24,349 bases of DNA from CAVOBC01 sp963693635 (GCA_963693635.1 CAVOBC010000022.1:1-24349), one strand, 5' to 3'. Positions 7,879 through 16,341 are shown, counted from the first letter of the stretch. Notes: generated by a model from the sequence alone, not told the origin. Program-made: numbers and translations.

Positions 7879-7938
7879 CAATGGAGGCTGCGGGACAATT
7901 CCGCAGAAGGGCCCTCCCACCAGCCGCTGCACCCGTAC

Positions 7939-10447
7939 GTGAAAGATCTGATTCGACTCGGCCTTATCCCGCTCGTCGCCATCGCGGCCGGATTCGTCAT
8001 TGCGCTCGTCCTTACGATCGTCATGGTCAAGGGCAACATTGATAGCAATCATCGCCAGGCACTCATCGACGCGGAGGCCCGAGCCCTCGCGTCCCGCATC
8101 AACGCAAGCCAGTCGACGATATCGACGCAACTGAACGGTATCGCAGGTTCACTACGTCTCAGCAAGATACTGGACTCAGGCGACCCGACTGTCCTGTTGC
8201 TTGAAGAGTCGAGCCTCACCGAGCAAATCCCCAACGCGATCCGGGTTCGCCTTTTTCCGCGAGGAGCCGCTCAGGTACAACGGGACACCATCCCGGCCTT
8301 CTCCTACCCGTCGCTCGATCTCGTTAACCGCGCCGAGGCTGGCGAGGCCGTGTTTCTGGAGGCGCTGTCCGCCAACTCTCGCTGGATGCTGACGAGCGCG
8401 GCACCGATCGTCTTGCCGGGCTCTGACAACATCAAAGGCACCCTCTTTGTCTATCTGGACATCCATTCCCTCAGTGGCGCATGGGTAGCCGACATCCCGG
8501 GCGAGGCGCAGCTTCTGCAGGCGTTCGGCGACGCCGAACCCTCGGTGATCATCGCGGGCGGCAAGAACCCGACGAACGGGCCCGCGCACGTCGTTGGTAC
8601 TGCGACGCCCCATTGGCAAGTCAGTTTGCGGCCCAATGCCGACCTTGCGCATGCCCAGGTGACTGACGTCCCCGCATTGCTGATCGCGCCAGGCGTTCTC
8701 TTCCTTTTGGCACTCGGCGGACTCGCCGTCGGCGTCTTGCAGGCGCGGGCAGCGATCAATAACGACGCGATCCAATTGTCGGTGCAAATGAGCGGGGCAG
8801 CCGGTGGCGGCTACAACGCATCACGCGCGTACCGCTTTACACAGTTCCTGGTCCTCGACAGCAAGCTCGGGGAGCTCAGTCCCTCGCCGGCGCCAGCACC
8901 AGCGACGGCACCCACCCCAACCCCCGTGCCAGCGGTCGAACCGCATGCGTCTGTTGCGATCCAGATGGTTGAAGATCGACCAGCGCCCCCAGACTCGACA
9001 GGCATGATTGAGGACATCTCCGAAGACGACCTCGACATTGAAGAAGAGGAATTGAACCCTGAAGGCGACGACGACGCGCTGCTGACCATCTTCCGCGCTT
9101 ACGACATTCGCGGCGTCGTAAACGAAACACTAACCGAAGATGTGATCTACAACATCGGACTCGCGATCCGCACGCTGGCCGAAGAAAAAGGCGAACAGGC
9201 AATCGTCGTCGGGGCAGACGGACGGGTCTCAAGTCCGGACGTCAGCGAGACCCTGATCCGCGGCTTGCTCGCTTCCGGTCATGACGTCATCAACATCGGC
9301 GTGGTGCCCACACCGCTGGTCTATTTCGCGACGCACAATTCAGATGCAACATCCGGCGTAATCGTCACCGGGTCGCACAACCCGCCAGATCAAAACGGCT
9401 TCAAGATCGTCCTCGCCGGCGATGCCCTGACACCCGAGGAGATCCGCAGCCTGTACGACTACGCCGTCAACGGCGATCTCTCAGAGGGCGACGGTGCCCT
9501 GTCCGAGGCTGACATTGTTGACGACTACATGGACGCGATCGCCGACGACGTCGTCGTCGCACAACCGCTAAAGGTCGTTGTCGATTGCGGCAATGGGGTT
9601 GCGGGCAACATCGCCCCCGAGCTCTACTCGACGCTGGGCTGTGATGTCATTCCATTATTTTGTGACGTGGACGGCGAGTTTCCGAACCACCCCCCCTCCG
9701 GATCCCACGGTGTTCGCTAACCTCGCCGAATTGCAGCGCGTCGTCACCGAGGAAGGTGCCGACCTGGGTCTCGCGTTCGACGGCGACGGCGACCGCCTGG
9801 TGGCAGTCGACAGCGAGGGCACGATCATCTCGCCAGATCGCCTCCTCATGCTGTTCGCAAAAGACGGCGTTTCACGCAACCCCGGTTCAGACGTGGTCTA
9901 CGACATAAAGTGCACTCGAGCGCTCAACACCATCATCAGTAGTTTCGGCGGCCGGCCGATTATGTGTCGTAGTGGACATTCCTTTCTGAAAGCCAAAGTA
10001 AAGGAAACCAGCGCCGCACTGGGCGGCGAACTGACGGGCCACATCTGCTTCTCGGAACGATGGTTCGGTTTCGACGACGCGCTTTATTCCGGCGCCCGAC
10101 TGCTTGAGGTCGTTGGTTCGTCATCCGCCTCACTGACCGAACTGATGGCGGCGTTTCCAACGACGATCGGAACGCCTGAGACCCATGTTAAAGCCGGCGA
10201 ATTGCAAAAATTCGAGATCGTCGCCGCGCTACTCGAGAGCGGGGAATTTGAAGGCGGCACGATCACCGACCTCGACGGCCTGCGGATCGACTATGAAGAC
10301 GGTTGGGGACTTGTGCGCGCGTCCAATACAGGTGCCGAACTGACCCTGCGCTTCGAAGCAGACACGGACGAGGCGTTGGGGCGAATCCAGGCGACGTTCA
10401 GGGACCGCATCTACGCGATAGACGACAGTCTCGAATTGCCGTTCTGA
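7939..10447 (+). pseudogene. algC: Membrane-anchored phosphomannomutase/phosphoglucomutase, frameshifted in a C run
   Basis: Interconverts mannose or glucose 6- and 1-phosphates for exopolysaccharide and LPS synthesis. This is the long form. Residues 7-31 are a membrane helix, 32-245 an extracytoplasmic region, 246-271 a second helix, 314-332 an Ala/Pro linker, 357-382 an acidic stretch, and the catalytic core starts at FRAYDIRG (about 385). The phosphoserine loop is TGSHNPPDQNGFK (S479), followed after the shift by the metal loop AFDGDGDRL, sugar loop GELTGH and phosphate loop RASNTGAE. The frame from GTG 7939 reads EFPNH, then runs off to a stop at 9720; the rest, starting PDPTVFANL, is in another frame up to 10447. 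The junction is seven C (9690-9696); removing one restores 835 residues. Start GTG 7939 lacks a clear ribosome site. argB follows as in pseudomonads. It may be intact if the indel is an assembly error. Confidence 0.9.
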
Positions 10448-10498
10448 CAACCTGAAACAGGTATCATGTCGGCTTCGTGGCCACCCAGAAACAAGCTA

Positions 10499-11395
10499 AT
10501 GACACTCGATGCCAGCGCCGCCCTCAACATCGCTAGAGTGTTGACTGAGGCGCTTCCCTACATTCAGGCATTCACCGGCAAGACCTTCGTCATCAAATAT
10601 GGTGGCAACGCGATGACTGAAGACAGCCTGAAGCATAGCTTCGCTCGCGATATCGTCTTTATGAAGCTGGTCGGACTGAACCCGATCATCGTCCACGGGG
10701 GCGGTCCCCAGATTGGCAAGTTGCTGGCTGACCTCAACATTGAGTCCCGCTTCCTCGACGGCATGCGCGTCACCGATGACGCGACCATGGACGTCGTAGA
10801 GATGGTCCTGGGCGGACTCGTAAACCCGGACATCGTCAATCTCATCAACCAGCATGGCGGCAATGCGGTTGGGCTGACCGGCAAAGACAGCACGTTGATC
10901 AAGGCCAGAAAAATGTATATCTACCGGGCCGATGGCGACAAGGATGAACAGATCGACATCGGTCATGTCGGTGAGGTGGCATCGATCAATCGCGAGATAC
11001 TCGACGCATTGACGCAAAACAACATCATCCCGGTGATCGCTCCCATCGGCGTTGGCGCGGACAATGAGACCTACAACATCAACGCAGACCTTGTGGCTGG
11101 GAAGGTCGCCGAGGAATTAAACGCCGAGAAGCTCATCTTGCTAACGAATGTTGCCGGCCTCGAAGACGGCAATGGCGATTTAATATCCAGGCTGACTCGA
11201 GACGATGTCAACGGGTTGATTGCGGACGACACGATCAGCGGCGGTATGTTGCCGAAAATCGAGTGTGCACTCAGCGCCGTGACCAACGGTGTCACCAGTG
11301 CGCACATCGTCGACGGCCGGGTGGCCAATGCCGTGCTGCTCGAAGTGTTGACCAACGAAGGCGTCGGCACCCTGATTACGTCAGCATCGATCTAA
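10499..11395 (+). CDS. argB: Acetylglutamate kinase
   Basis: Second step of arginine synthesis: phosphorylates N-acetylglutamate with ATP. From ATG 10499 the protein is 298 residues and begins MTLDASAALNIARVLTEALP, aligning with the MTLS... start of pseudomonad ArgB. Motifs: FVIKYGGNAM (ATP-binding lysine), VHGGGPQIG, FLDGMRVTD, LTGKDS, IGVGADNETYNINADLVAGKVAE and SGGMLPKIECAL. The N-terminal helix is of the arginine-inhibited hexameric type. An in-frame ATG at 10466 would add 11 residues and is the alternative start, since neither has a strong ribosome site. The gene follows algC by about 50 bases, an order shared with Pseudomonas. Confidence 0.97.
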   Translation: MTLDASAALNIARVLTEALPYIQAFTGKTFVIKYGGNAMTEDSLKHSFARDIVFMKLVGLNPIIVHGGGPQIGKLLADLNIESRFLDGMRVTDDATMDVVEMVLGGLVNPDIVNLINQHGGNAVGLTGKDSTLIKARKMYIYRADGDKDEQIDIGHVGEVASINREILDALTQNNIIPVIAPIGVGADNETYNINADLVAGKVAEELNAEKLILLTNVAGLEDGNGDLISRLTRDDVNGLIADDTISGGMLPKIECALSAVTNGVTSAHIVDGRVANAVLLEVLTNEGVGTLITSASI

Positions 11396-11423
11396 ACGGG
11401 ATTTCAATCCCAACGGGACACTA

Positions 11424-12050
11424 ATGGGAAGCAGCAAGGATGACGACACGCCATCGCGGCGTGAGCAGATTCTGGGCGCGCTTGCCCAGATGCTTGAGGA
11501 AGCCCCCGGCCGGCGCATCACCACCGCCGGACTCGCTCGCCAGGTGGGCGTTTCCGAGGCGGCCCTTTATCGGCATTTTCCCAGTAAAGCCAAAATGTTT
11601 GAGGGGCTGATTGAATTCATCGAGGACACGATTTTCAGTCGCATCTCGCGCATCCTGGTCGAACCCCTTTCGACCGAACAGAAGTGTGAACGCACGCTCC
11701 TGCTGCTGCTGACCTTTACCCAACGCAATCCGGGCATCACCCGCATCCTGACCGGCGACCCGCTGGCCGGTGAAACCGAACGACTGCGATTGCGGGTCAG
11801 CCAATTGTTCGATCGCATCGAGACCCAGTTGCGGCAGATCCTTCGCGAATCCACCCTGCACGATGAACCGGCAATGGCCGGGGACGATGTTGCGCCACGG
11901 GCCAACCTGATGCTCGCAGCCGTAGAAGGGCGGATCAGCCAGTATGTTCGCAGCGACTTCAGCCGCAACCCCATGGCCGGCTGGCCTGAACAATGGCAGA
12001 TGCTCGCGGCGGCATGTTTTGAGCATTCGCCGGCCGGTCATACCGGGTAA
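11424..12050 (+). CDS. slmA: Nucleoid occlusion factor SlmA, TetR family
   Basis: DNA-bound inhibitor of FtsZ assembly that keeps the division ring off the nucleoid. The 208 residues start with a TetR-type helix-turn-helix: SRREQILGALAQMLEEAPGRRITTAGLARQVGVSEAALYRHFPSKAKMFEGLIEF, where the recognition helix is VSEAALYRHF. The C-terminal part, including TFTQRNPGITRILTGDPLAGE, RLRLRVSQLFDRIE and EGRISQYVRSDFSRNP, follows E. coli SlmA closely and separates it from ordinary TetR repressors. The genomic place, between the dut region and pyrE, is also that of slmA (ttk) in E. coli. Confidence 0.96.
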   Translation: MGSSKDDDTPSRREQILGALAQMLEEAPGRRITTAGLARQVGVSEAALYRHFPSKAKMFEGLIEFIEDTIFSRISRILVEPLSTEQKCERTLLLLLTFTQRNPGITRILTGDPLAGETERLRLRVSQLFDRIETQLRQILRESTLHDEPAMAGDDVAPRANLMLAAVEGRISQYVRSDFSRNPMAGWPEQWQMLAAACFEHSPAGHTG

Positions 12051-12060
12051 CAAAAGAAGG

Positions 12061-12668
12061 CTAACGGGCCGGCGGACCCTCAAAGAGTTCGCGAACACGC
12101 TTCAAGTCCGCCGAAAAAGACACCTCGAGTTCTCTCTTCTCGTCCTGCTTCTCTTTGATCTCGCCCATGATTTGTTTGATACGGTTATCAATGGTGCGCA
12201 GGCGGCCCAGGCGCTCCTTCGACAACGTACCACCCGCTCGCTCGATATCGGCAGCATCCGCTTCAAGATTGCGTTGCTGTCCCTGCAACCGGATGAGGTT
12301 GCCGCGGTGTGTGCTGATGAAATTGTCGATGCTCGCCAGTTTCGTGTCGCGGGCGCGCATCACGTCCGCCGGTGTGCTGTATAGCAGCAGGTTGTTGTCC
12401 GCCAGTTGCTGGGCGCGTCGGCGACGCTCGACCTTTGCCTCTTCTTCAAGGCGCAGATCGCGTACGCGAATCTCACTCGTCGTCAGCGCGCCGGGTACTA
12501 CTTCGGGTACCCGGCCGTTCAGACTCAGGATTGTGTATCCATTCTTCACGTAGCGCGCAAGGACGTGGCTGTCGAGTACGGTCACGCCATCCTCATTAAC
12601 GTACTTGTACAACTCGGCATGCACCAGGGGCACATTGCACCTGCGATCAGAACGATCAGCAGCCGCAA
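12061..12668 (-). CDS. DUF4124-like exported coiled-coil protein, signal peptide out of frame
   Basis: The frame 12633-12061 encodes ELYKYVNEDGVTVLDSH, RYVKNGYTILSLNGRV and PEVVPGA, the typical beta module of DUF4124 proteins, followed by a long charged helix (about residues 55-190: EEEAKVERRRRAQQLADNN, then many Glu, Arg, Lys and Gln) expected to form a coiled coil. DUF4124 proteins are normally exported. The in-frame start GTG 12633 leaves only six residues before ELYKY. In the next frame, from TTG 12668, the bases read LRLLIVLIAGAM, a good signal-peptide core, and one added base near 12628-12633 would join it to PLVHA and ELYKY. No Shine-Dalgarno precedes either start, and the upstream end abuts the inverted-repeat element at 12696. 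Role unknown. The body is real; its N-terminus is probably damaged or misread. Confidence 0.8.
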
Positions 12669-12700
12669 CTACCGGACGCGGTGGCGTTTCTTAGTTAGTT

Positions 12701-12729
12701 CCTGTCCCAGAACTCTGTTCTGGGACGGG
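12701..12729. repeat. Long perfect hairpin
   Basis: Arms GTCCCAGAAC and GTTCTGGGAC (10 bp, perfect) flank a TCT loop at 12714-12716; with one T-G pair the stem extends to 13 bp (12701-12729). There is no T tract on either side. Such hairpins are typical of REP sequences. Confidence 0.85.
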
Positions 12730-12760
12730 CACTGACGAGCGGTGCAGGGATGCACCGCCA

Positions 12761-12805
12761 TTTTCCGCAGGGCTCTTTTCTGCAAGCCTCTTGTCTGCAA
12801 GATCA
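12761..12805. repeat. 15-bp tandem repeat, three units
   Basis: TTTTCCGCAGGGCTC, TTTTCTGCAAGCCTC and TTGTCTGCAAGATCA follow each other without gaps. The TTTTCTGCAAGCC unit resembles TTTCCAAGCAAGCC and TTTCTGCACAAAG of the array at 614-735, twelve kilobases away. Confidence 0.8.
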
Positions 12806-12939
12806 TGCGAGGTTTGCGTGCAAACCGACCCCCAAGAATCGTCAGGATGACAATTTTTAGACAGGAACTAGATACCGGATTCAGGTCCATGGCTGACAGG
12901 AACAAGTCATCCTTTTGTGAAATTAGATGTTGGCGCCGA

Positions 12940-13587
12940 TCAGTCAGACGAGACGCCGAACGTCGAACGGTACTGCTCCACGGCCTCAAGTTGCGGTCCG
13001 TATTCGCCGTGATCGCGAAGATAATCAACGATATTGCCAAGCTTGACAACACTTGTCACACGCATACCAAAGTCGTCTTCCACCTCCTGAATGGCTGACC
13101 TGTCGCCCCGGCCGCGCTCTTGCCGATCAATGGCAACGAGCGCCCCAGACACGGTCGCACCCATCTCTGTGATGAGGGGCAAGACCTCCCTGAAGGCTTT
13201 GCCGGACGTGATGACATCGTCGACCAGGACGATTTGCCCGGCCAGTTGCGCGCCGACGAAGCGGCCGCCTTCACCATGGTCTTTCGCTTCTTTGCGGTTG
13301 AACACGTAGGGCACATCATGTCCACGCGTGGCAAGGGCAACGACCGTCGTCGCAACCAACGGAATCCCCTTGTAGGCGGGGCCCATCAGCACGTCAAACG
13401 GCAAGCCGCTCGCGAGCAGCGCGTCGGCGTAGAAGCCACCTAAACGTGCAAGGCTAAGACCGCTCGCGAATTTCCCGGCATTGAAGAAGTAGGGACTCAC
13501 ACGACCCGACTTCAACGTGAACTTACCAAAGGTCAGCGCTTCATTGTCGAGCACAAACTCGATGAAGTCCCTCTGGTAGGCGTCCAC
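12940..13587 (-). CDS. pyrE: Orotate phosphoribosyltransferase
   Basis: Converts orotate and PRPP to orotidine 5'-phosphate in pyrimidine synthesis. The 215 residues (E. coli 213) start with GTG: VDAYQRDFIEFVLDNEALTFG, then FTLKSGRVSPYFFNAGKF, GPAYKGIPL, NRKEAKDHGEGGRFVG with the flexible catalytic loop, and the PRPP motif VLVDDVITSGKAF. The GTG directly follows the rph stop codon (TAG then GTG), so translation is coupled to rph as in E. coli. There is no room between them for the rph-pyrE attenuator seen there. Confidence 0.98.
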   Translation of the reverse strand: MDAYQRDFIEFVLDNEALTFGKFTLKSGRVSPYFFNAGKFASGLSLARLGGFYADALLASGLPFDVLMGPAYKGIPLVATTVVALATRGHDVPYVFNRKEAKDHGEGGRFVGAQLAGQIVLVDDVITSGKAFREVLPLITEMGATVSGALVAIDRQERGRGDRSAIQEVEDDFGMRVTSVVKLGNIVDYLRDHGEYGPQLEAVEQYRSTFGVSSD

Positions 13588-14295
13588 CTACGCGACACTC
13601 GCCCGTTGCTTTTCGATTAGCTGAGCGATCCCGCCCTCCGCGAGACCGAGCATCGTCGACAACTCATCCCCGCTGAAGGCCGCACCCTCGGCGGTGCCCT
13701 GCACCTCAATGAAGCCGCCGTTGTCATCCATCACAACGTTCATGTCGGTATCCGCTGTGGAGTCCTGCGCATACTCAAGATCGAGCACCGGCACACCGCC
13801 CACGATCCCCACCGACACCGCTGCGACCCAGCCCAGGAACGCGGCATCCACGAGGGAGCGACTCGCGAGCGCATCGTACAGCGCGATGCATCCACCGGTG
13901 ATCGACGCGGTACGGGTGCCGCCATCGGCCTGAATGACGTCGCAGTCAATCCGAATGGTGTACTCGCCGAGCCGGTCGAGGTCCACGGCTGCGCGCAATG
14001 CGCGTCCGATCAAACGCTGGATCTCGACCGTCCGGCCTCCCTGTTTGCCCCGGGCGGCCTCCCGGTCCATGCGCGTATTGGTCGAGCGCGGCAACATGCC
14101 ATATTCGGCAGTGATCCAGCCCTTGCCACTGCCGCGCAGGAAGCCCGGCACGCCCGCGTCGATGCTCGCGGTACAAATGACCCGTGTTTCGCCAAAGCCG
14201 ATCAACACCGATCCTTCAGCATGGCTTGTAAAATGCCGCTCTATCGTGACATCACGCAAGCCCGCCGTCCCGCTCGTCTTTTCGTCTGACCCCAT
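13588..14295 (-). CDS. rph: Ribonuclease PH
   Basis: Phosphorolytic 3'-5' exoribonuclease that trims tRNA 3' ends. From ATG 14295 it has 235 residues (E. coli 238). Conserved parts are LRDVTIERHFTSHAEGSVL, GFGETRVICTAS, VPGFLRGSGKGWITAEYGMLPRSTNTR, DREAARGKQGGRTVEIQRLIGRALR (substrate-binding arginines), IDCDVIQADGGTRTASITGG and DLEYAQDSTADTDMNVVM with the metal aspartates. I prefer 14295 to the longer frame from 14349 because a TATAAT box lies at 14321-14326, overlapping codons of the longer version, and GGGAAGTGAG precedes this ATG. First gene of the rph-pyrE pair. Confidence 0.97.
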   Translation of the reverse strand: MGSDEKTSGTAGLRDVTIERHFTSHAEGSVLIGFGETRVICTASIDAGVPGFLRGSGKGWITAEYGMLPRSTNTRMDREAARGKQGGRTVEIQRLIGRALRAAVDLDRLGEYTIRIDCDVIQADGGTRTASITGGCIALYDALASRSLVDAAFLGWVAAVSVGIVGGVPVLDLEYAQDSTADTDMNVVMDDNGGFIEVQGTAEGAAFSGDELSTMLGLAEGGIAQLIEKQRASVA

Positions 14296-14320
14296 CTCAC
14301 TTCCCGCCCGCAAAACTTCC

Positions 14321-14326
14321 ATTATA
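14321..14326 (-). promoter_or_regulatory. Consensus -10 box for rph-pyrE
   Basis: TATAAT on the minus strand, a perfect -10 hexamer, 26 bases before the rph ATG at 14295, leaving a leader of about 19 bases. No -35 box is recognisable at 16-18 bp (GTGCTG is at 17). It helps to set the rph start. Confidence 0.45.
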
Positions 14327-14426
14327 CTTCTGACCCATTGCGGCAGCACGCGCTAAGCCTCGGCGATCTCGCAAGCGCCAACGCCGACTCCTTCGCCGCA
14401 GACATTTCCAGTGCAGCGAGAATTCA

Positions 14427-15290
14427 ATGACCCGAAGTATGACCGGCTTTGCCCGACACGCCACCAGCTTCAGCGGCGGCACGCTGACGTGGGAATTACG
14501 GGCGGTCAATCATCGCTACCTGGAACCCTCGTTTCGGTTGCCGGAGGTGGTCCGCAACATCGAAGGGGACCTGCGTGACGCGCTGAAAGCGCAATTGGTT
14601 CGCGGCAAGATCGAATGCCATCTGAAGTTCGACGCTGATACCGATGGACGCACCATCCATCTCAACGCCGACGCGATGCGCGACGTCCATCGAGTGATCC
14701 AGGAGATGTCGAGTCTGCTCGAAACTGAGCTGACCCCGGACCCCCATGAACTGCTCCGCATGCCCGGGATCACAGACACCGAGTCGGTGGATGCCACTGC
14801 CGCTGCCGCTGCCGCGATGGCGGGCTTCCAGCTTGCGATTGCGTCACTCTCACGCATGCGCGAACGCGAAGGCGCAGAGCTCGAGCAGGCGCTGCGGGCA
14901 CGTCTCGGCGACATCAAACAGGTCATCGACGACGTCCGGGCCAACATGCCGGCGATTAATCGACGCCTCCTTGAGCGGCTGCAATCGCGCCTCGCAGACC
15001 TCGACGTCGATGTTGATCCGGGTCGACTGGAACAGGAGGTCGCCATCCAGGTGCAAAAAGCTGACATTGACGAGGAACTCGACCGGCTGGACGCCCACCT
15101 GCAAGAAACGGCGGCGTGCTTTGGCAAGGTTGGCGGCATCGGTCGACGCCTCGACTTCCTAATGCAAGAGTTCAATCGCGAAGCCAATACGCTCGGGTCC
15201 AAAGCGGCCGCCATCAGCATGACCCTCTCCGCCGTTGACCTCAAAGTGCTGATCGAACAGATGCGCGAGCAGGTGCAGAACATCGAATGA
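14427..15290 (+). CDS. yicC: YicC/YloC family endoribonuclease
   Basis: Conserved protein of 287 residues, the same length as E. coli YicC, a family shown to have endoribonuclease activity. It begins MTRSMTGFARHATSFSGGTLTWELRAVNHRYLEPSFRLPE, the conserved N-terminal domain, has a central helical region with ERLQSRLADL and ends in the DUF1732 part: EQEVAIQVQKADIDEELDRLDAHLQ, GRRLDFLMQEFNREANTLGSKA and LSAVDLKVLIEQMREQVQNIE. It is divergent from rph, as in E. coli, and is followed after ten bases by gmk, with which it probably forms an operon. Confidence 0.97.
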   Translation: MTRSMTGFARHATSFSGGTLTWELRAVNHRYLEPSFRLPEVVRNIEGDLRDALKAQLVRGKIECHLKFDADTDGRTIHLNADAMRDVHRVIQEMSSLLETELTPDPHELLRMPGITDTESVDATAAAAAAMAGFQLAIASLSRMREREGAELEQALRARLGDIKQVIDDVRANMPAINRRLLERLQSRLADLDVDVDPGRLEQEVAIQVQKADIDEELDRLDAHLQETAACFGKVGGIGRRLDFLMQEFNREANTLGSKAAAISMTLSAVDLKVLIEQMREQVQNIE

Positions 15291-15300
15291 GCGACGCGTG

Positions 15301-15936
15301 ATGGCAGAGTCAGCGACATCCGGCAATGTAGTCGTCGTGTCTGCGCCGTCTGGCGCCGGCAAGACGTCGCTTGTCCGCGAATTGCGACGGACGCTGAGCG
15401 CGGTGACGGTGGTCGTGTCGCATACAACACGCGACCGACGGGACGGCGAGGTCGACGGGACCAACTATCACTTCATCGACAGCAAACGCTTTCACGCAAT
15501 GGTCGCCGCGGACGAATTCGTCGAGCACGCCGAGGTGTTCGGCAACCTTTACGGCACCAGCCGCACCGAGGTTAAGCGCGTGACGCAGCACAATCAGCAC
15601 GTCATTCTCGAGATAGACTGGCAAGGCGCTGCGCAAATCCGCGCCTCGGTCCGTGCGTGCCGCTCGATCTTCATTTTGCCGCCATCGCTCGCCAGCTTGT
15701 CAGACCGGCTCACCGGGCGCGGGCAGGACGACGCAGACACCATCGAACGTCGCATGGCGGCCGCCCGGGACGAAATATCCCACTACGCTGACTTTGATTA
15801 CCTGGTCGTAAACGACAATTTCAGCGACGCACTCAAGGTGCTCGCAGCCATCATCAAAGGGCGCGGCGACAACCACCGCATGCAAACCCAGCGACCGCTG
15901 CGTCAGGACTTGATCAAAGAGCTGCTGACAAGCTGA
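15301..15936 (+). CDS. gmk: Guanylate kinase
   Basis: Phosphorylates GMP to GDP with ATP. The 211 residues carry the P-loop SAPSGAGKTS (14-23), the GMP-binding SHTTRDRRDGEVDGTNYHF, FVEHAEVFGNLYGT, and VILEIDWQGAAQIR (Walker B area), and the lid RLTGRGQDDADTIERRM. ATG 15301 is preferred; GTG 15298 directly before it is an alternative that adds one residue. It follows yicC by ten bases and is followed by rpoZ, as in E. coli. Confidence 0.98.
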   Translation: MAESATSGNVVVVSAPSGAGKTSLVRELRRTLSAVTVVVSHTTRDRRDGEVDGTNYHFIDSKRFHAMVAADEFVEHAEVFGNLYGTSRTEVKRVTQHNQHVILEIDWQGAAQIRASVRACRSIFILPPSLASLSDRLTGRGQDDADTIERRMAAARDEISHYADFDYLVVNDNFSDALKVLAAIIKGRGDNHRMQTQRPLRQDLIKELLTS

Positions 15937-16043
15937 CCAGAATCCACCAAACGCGCAGCTTTAAAGCGATCCGGCCCTTTCTTGGTCCATCATCATTGGG
16001 TACACTGCGCGGTTCTGCAAACGCCCTTCAGGAGCATCCGCCT

Positions 16044-16316
16044 ATGGCCCGCGTAACTGTCGAAGACTGCCTCGAAAACGTTGAGAACCGCTTCGAGTTG
16101 GTGATGGTGTCAAGCAAGCGCGCCCGACAGCTCGCCAATGAAGGCAAAGAGCCCCGCGTGCCCATCGAGAATGACAAGCCGACCGTCATCGCGCTACGCG
16201 AGATCGCGGAAGGGCACATCAATGCATCGATTCTCGAAGCGCCGGAGTACGAGGAGACCGACCCTCTGATGCCGGATGGACAGGAAGGATTTGACCACCT
16301 CGAACCCAGCTTTTAA
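16044..16316 (+). CDS. rpoZ: RNA polymerase omega subunit
   Basis: Small subunit that helps fold and assemble beta' and takes part in ppGpp binding. The 90 residues begin MARVTVEDCLENVENRFELVMVSSKRARQLANEGKEPRVP and continue DKPTVIALREIAEGHI, the conserved core; the tail is acidic, as in E. coli. A good ribosome site (AGGAG) lies nine bases before ATG 16044. The place between gmk and spoT is conserved, and ppGpp binding links it functionally to spoT. A strong terminator follows at 16342, so spoT must have another promoter or rely on readthrough. Confidence 0.97.
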   Translation: MARVTVEDCLENVENRFELVMVSSKRARQLANEGKEPRVPIENDKPTVIALREIAEGHINASILEAPEYEETDPLMPDGQEGFDHLEPSF

Positions 16317-16341
16317 TCGGGCCAAACCGCGCTCGATTACC

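Larger units (their letters stand above)
7417..7938. other. Gap between dut and algC
   Basis: A 522-bp gap where pseudomonads have almost none. It is framed by two short tandem arrays (7456-7495 and 7847-7878). Two overlapping plus-strand open frames (7511-7813 from GTG, 7563-7853 from TTG) encode basic, unstructured-looking sequences with no recognisable domain and no good ribosome site, and I do not call them. A GC-rich CCGG/CCGG mini-hairpin followed by GCTTTTT at 7598-7617 could be a weak terminator for coaBC-dut. The algC promoter must lie here but is not evident. Confidence 0.5.
12696..12870. mobile_element. MITE/REP-like element with 11-bp inverted ends
   Basis: TAGTTCCTGTC (12696-12706) and its exact reverse complement GACAGGAACTA (12860-12870) bound 175 bp of non-coding DNA. 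Each end is TA outside a 9-bp GTTCCTGTC core, the pattern left by elements that target TA. Inside are an overlapping 10-bp perfect hairpin (12704-12726), an 8-bp hairpin (12739-12758), three 15-bp tandem units (12761-12805) and a 7-bp inverted repeat (12811-12826). No transposase is encoded, so it would have to be moved in trans. An extra GACAGGAAC lies at 12895-12903. Classification is inferred from structure. Confidence 0.45.

Noticed and set aside
12848..12860. Intrinsic terminator at GTCAGGATGAC plus a T run
   Set aside because: The stem has only four base pairs and no gene on the plus strand ends near it.
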